This document shows, piece after piece, positions 30,813 through 33,436 of a stretch of DNA of 33,436 nt; the stretch's first letter is position 1, and each line of letters starts with the position of its first letter. The position numbers and the translations under genes are program-made. The stretch is from Longimicrobiaceae bacterium (lineage in GTDB: Bacteria; Gemmatimonadota; Gemmatimonadetes; Longimicrobiales; Longimicrobiaceae), in contig DASYWD010000051.1 in assembly GCA_035936415.1 (NCBI GenBank), positions 1 to 33,436 of the forward strand, in the 5' to 3' direction. The notes under the pieces were generated by a model, which was not told where the DNA came from, did not search any database, and saw only the letters and a list, made by a program, of their open reading frames with translations.

Positions 30813-33407
30813 ATGCGCAGTCGTGCAAGCAGTCTGATTCCCGCGGTCGTTGCGGCCCTCTGTGCCGTGCCGGCCGCGGGCGCGCAGGCGCTGCCGCCCC
30901 AGGCGGCCCAGGACACCATCAAGAAGGTGGACCTTGACCCCATCGTGGTCTCCGCCTCCAAGCGCCCCGAGAAGGCGGTGAACGCCCCCGCCCGCGTCGA
31001 GGTGGTGGGCGAGAGGGCGGTGGACGAGCGCCCCGCGGCGAGCGTGGCGGAGCACCTCCGCAACACCCCGGGGGTCGACATCGCCACCACCGGGATTCAG
31101 TCCAGCACCGTGGTGGCGCGCGGCTTCAACAACATCTTCTCCGGCTCGCTCCACGCCCTCACCGACAACCGGATCGCGGGCGTCCCCTCGCTCCGCGTGA
31201 ACCTGCTGCACTTCATCCCCTCGACCAACGAGGACCTGCAGCGGATGGAGGTCGTGCTCGGGCCCGGTGCGGCGCTCTACGGCCCCAACACGGCCAACGG
31301 GATCCTGCACATCATCACCAAGTCGCCGCTCGACGACCAGGGGACCAGCCTCTCCCTGACCGGGGGCAGCCAGGACCTGATGCACGGGACCTTCCGCACC
31401 GCGCACCTCCTGGGCGACAACTTCGGCTTCAAGGTCTCCGGGCAGTACTTCCGGGCCGACGAGTTCCCGTACGTGGACCGGGCCGAGGTGATCGAGCGGG
31501 AGAAGTTCGCCTCCAACCTCGCCTTCTTCCGGGCGGACCTGATCCGGGCGACGGGGATCCAGCCGGCGGCGGCCGACGAGCGCATCGCGCGCATCGGGCT
31601 GCGCGACCCGCAGGCGGAGCGCTGGAGCGGCGAGGCCCGCGCGGACTGGCGGGTCACGCCGGACCTGACCACCATCTTCTCGTTCGGCACCAGCACGCAG
31701 GTGAGCGGGGTGGAGCTGACCGGGCTCGGGGCTTCACAGGTGCGGGACTGGACCTCGCGCTACTACCAGGTGCGGACCAACTGGAACCGCCTCTTCGCCC
31801 AGGCCTACCTCAACACCAGCGACGCCGGAGGCACCTTCCTCCTGCGCAACGGTGCACCCATCCAGGACCAGTCCCGGATGGCGGTGGCCCAGGTCCAGCA
31901 CGGCTTCCGCCTGGGCGAGCGGCAGAACTTCACCTACGGCGGCGACGTCCAGTACACGAACCCGATCACCAACGGCACCATCAACGGGCTGTACGAGGAC
32001 GACGACCAGACACGGGAGGCGGGCGTCTACCTGCAGTCCGAGACGGCGCTCTCCTCCCGGTTCGACCTGGTGCTCGCCGGGCGGGTGGACACGCACTCGG
32101 CGCTCCCGGACCCGGTCTTCTCCCCGCGCGCCGCGCTGGTCTTCAAGCCCGCGGAGAACCAGGCCTTCCGGGTCAGCTTCAACCGGGCGTTCACCACGCC
32201 CAGCTCGCTCAACCAGTTCCTTGACCTGGGATCCTCGATTCCCAACGAGGACCTGGCCCGGCTCGGCTACAGCCTGCGGATTCAGGGGACGGGCGACACC
32301 GGCTTCCAGTTCCGCCAGCCGAACGGCGGCTACATTGCGCGCTCCCCGTTCGTGCAGGGCGTGGTCCCGGCGAGCTCCACCGTCTTCTGGCCGGTGGCGG
32401 TGGGCGTGCTGGCGCAGAGCGCCGCTGCGCAGGGGCAGCCGCTCCCCCCGGCGCTGGTGGCCTTCCTCAGCGGGCTACGGCCCACGGACGCGCAGGTGGG
32501 GCTGAACTACCTCCCGGTGGTCGCGGGAGCCACTCCCGGCCCGCTCTCCACGCTCGACCTGGCCGACGTGGACCCGATCCGCGAGTCCACCTCCACCACG
32601 TTCGAAGTCGGCTACAAGGGGATCATCGGGTCCAGGCTGCTCGTGGCGGCCGACGTGTGGCGGTCCCGGCGGGAGAACCTGGTCACGCCGCTCACCATCC
32701 AGACCCCCCTCCTGCTGCTCAACGGACAGCAGACGGCCGCCTTCCTCGTCCCCGAGCTCACCCGGTTCTTCATGGGGGCGGGGCTTCCGCAGAGTGCCGC
32801 GCAGCAGCAGGCCGTCGCGCTGGCGGGGCAGCTCACGCCCAACCTCGCACGGATTCCGGTCGGGGTCATCACCGCCCAGAACGTGAACGCGAACGGCGGG
32901 CAGCTCCTGGTGACCTACACCAACGTGGACGAGGCCATCGACCTGTGGGGCTCTGACCTTTCGGCCACCGCGCTCCTCGGCGACCGCTTCTCGCTGAACG
33001 CAACGGCCTCGTTCGTGAGCGACGACGCGTTCCAGACGGAGAACGCCGGGCTGGTCACGCTGAACGCCCCGAAGCGGAAGGGGAGCCTGGCGCTCCTGTA
33101 CCGCAACGACGTGGCCGGCGTCAACGGCGAGGCCCGCGTCCGGCACAACTCCTCGTTTCCGGTCAACTCGGGCGTGTTCGTCGGCCTCAAGTGCCTCGGG
33201 GGCGAGTTCGCAAAGGCCGTCCTCGCCGAGGACTGCGTGGACAGCTACACGCTCTTCGACCTGACGCTCGGCTATCGGATCCCGCGGTTCCGTGACACGG
33301 CGCTGCAGCTCACCGTGCAGAACCTCCTGGACGAGGACTACCGTGCCTTCCCGGGCGCGCCGGCCATCGGCCGCCTTGCGCTGCTGCGGCTGAAGTACGA
33401 GTTCTGA
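30813..33407 (+). CDS. TonB-dependent outer-membrane receptor
   Basis: An 864-aa outer-membrane receptor/transporter. Residues 1-24 form a signal peptide ending AAGA. A TonB-box-like VDLDPIVVSASKRP lies at ~42-55. The plug domain (~58-170) has AEHLRNTPGVDIA, VLGPGAALYGPNTANGILHIITKSP and the barrel follows to the C-terminus, LLRLKYEF, with the usual final Phe. GGAGG 6 nt before the ATG sets the start. Two Pro/Ala/Gln-rich loops (~510-570 and ~640-700) look like long extracellular segments. No ligand can be named; iron-chelate, cobalamin or carbohydrate transport are all possible. Only one receptor and no TonB-ExbBD or periplasmic-binding partner is in the window. Confidence 0.93.
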   Translation: MRSRASSLIPAVVAALCAVPAAGAQALPPQAAQDTIKKVDLDPIVVSASKRPEKAVNAPARVEVVGERAVDERPAASVAEHLRNTPGVDIATTGIQSSTVVARGFNNIFSGSLHALTDNRIAGVPSLRVNLLHFIPSTNEDLQRMEVVLGPGAALYGPNTANGILHIITKSPLDDQGTSLSLTGGSQDLMHGTFRTAHLLGDNFGFKVSGQYFRADEFPYVDRAEVIEREKFASNLAFFRADLIRATGIQPAAADERIARIGLRDPQAERWSGEARADWRVTPDLTTIFSFGTSTQVSGVELTGLGASQVRDWTSRYYQVRTNWNRLFAQAYLNTSDAGGTFLLRNGAPIQDQSRMAVAQVQHGFRLGERQNFTYGGDVQYTNPITNGTINGLYEDDDQTREAGVYLQSETALSSRFDLVLAGRVDTHSALPDPVFSPRAALVFKPAENQAFRVSFNRAFTTPSSLNQFLDLGSSIPNEDLARLGYSLRIQGTGDTGFQFRQPNGGYIARSPFVQGVVPASSTVFWPVAVGVLAQSAAAQGQPLPPALVAFLSGLRPTDAQVGLNYLPVVAGATPGPLSTLDLADVDPIRESTSTTFEVGYKGIIGSRLLVAADVWRSRRENLVTPLTIQTPLLLLNGQQTAAFLVPELTRFFMGAGLPQSAAQQQAVALAGQLTPNLARIPVGVITAQNVNANGGQLLVTYTNVDEAIDLWGSDLSATALLGDRFSLNATASFVSDDAFQTENAGLVTLNAPKRKGSLALLYRNDVAGVNGEARVRHNSSFPVNSGVFVGLKCLGGEFAKAVLAEDCVDSYTLFDLTLGYRIPRFRDTALQLTVQNLLDEDYRAFPGAPAIGRLALLRLKYEF

Positions 33408-33420
33408 GGGTCCGGGACGC

Positions 33421-33436
33421 GGGGGGGGGGGGGGGG
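33421..33436. other. Poly-G run at the window end
   Basis: Sixteen consecutive G close the window, 13 bp after the receptor stop. This is more likely a contig-end or two-colour sequencing artefact than biology, so the last bases should not be interpreted. Confidence 0.7.

Overview
The window is about 33.4 kb of very GC-rich bacterial DNA, densely packed and almost entirely coding. Except for the propeller/peptide pair at 1669-3096, every gene is on the + strand. Ten neighbouring gene pairs are fused by 4-bp ATGA or GTGA stop/start overlaps. The gene set (MutS2, DnaG, RecJ, Rex, an RsbU/V/W-type switch, LytS/LytTR, a long TonB-dependent receptor), the GC bias and the style of the propeller/peptide pair suggest a Gemmatimonadota (Longimicrobium-like) bacterium. 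That placement is inference from gene content; no marker-gene search was possible. The left edge cuts a sensor kinase. The right edge ends in 16 G, which looks like a contig end.

Layout. 1-1678: 3' part of a GAF-PAS-PAS histidine kinase. 1669-3096 (minus): a small secreted Cys-rich peptide followed by a lipoprotein-like six-bladed beta-propeller, with a near-consensus promoter. 3413-8460: mutS2, a complete mazEF toxin-antitoxin module with its own promoter and operator, and dnaG. 8623-12461: a PLP fold-III enzyme, a hot-dog thioesterase, a four-Cys mini-protein and a LytS/LytTR two-component pair, all joined by 4-bp overlaps. 12581-16364: recJ, rsmD, coaD and pta. 16547-19872: an anti-sigma antagonist (STAS), an anti-sigma kinase and a PP2C phosphatase, then rsmA, preceded by a textbook sigma-54 promoter. 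19885-20599: rex with a perfect Rex operator on its own -10. 20600-21091: a 492-bp structured intergenic region. 21092-30538: nine or ten co-directional genes running from arginine deiminase through a winged-helix/DEDDh exonuclease, an MBL-fold hydrolase, thiolase, BioY, a CPBP protease, a small membrane protein, 3-hydroxyacyl-CoA dehydrogenase and acyl-CoA dehydrogenase to leucine dehydrogenase. The run is closed by a 34-bp perfect palindrome. 30813-33407: a TonB-dependent receptor.

How the parts fit. Thiolase, hydroxyacyl-CoA dehydrogenase, acyl-CoA dehydrogenase and leucine dehydrogenase form a plausible branched-chain amino acid / short acyl-CoA oxidation block. BioY would supply biotin for acyl-CoA carboxylases encoded elsewhere. 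Rex and Pta add redox and acetyl-phosphate control of central metabolism.

Regulation is unusually readable. A -10 hexamer TATCTT recurs at rex, arcA, mazE, dnaG and the Cys-rich peptide. At arcA, and with TACCTT at recJ, the -10 sits 6-8 nt before the ATG with no Shine-Dalgarno, suggesting leaderless mRNAs. The most likely underdescribed system is the Cys-rich peptide/propeller pair, which resembles the NVEALA-peptide/propeller pairs of Bacteroidota in layout.
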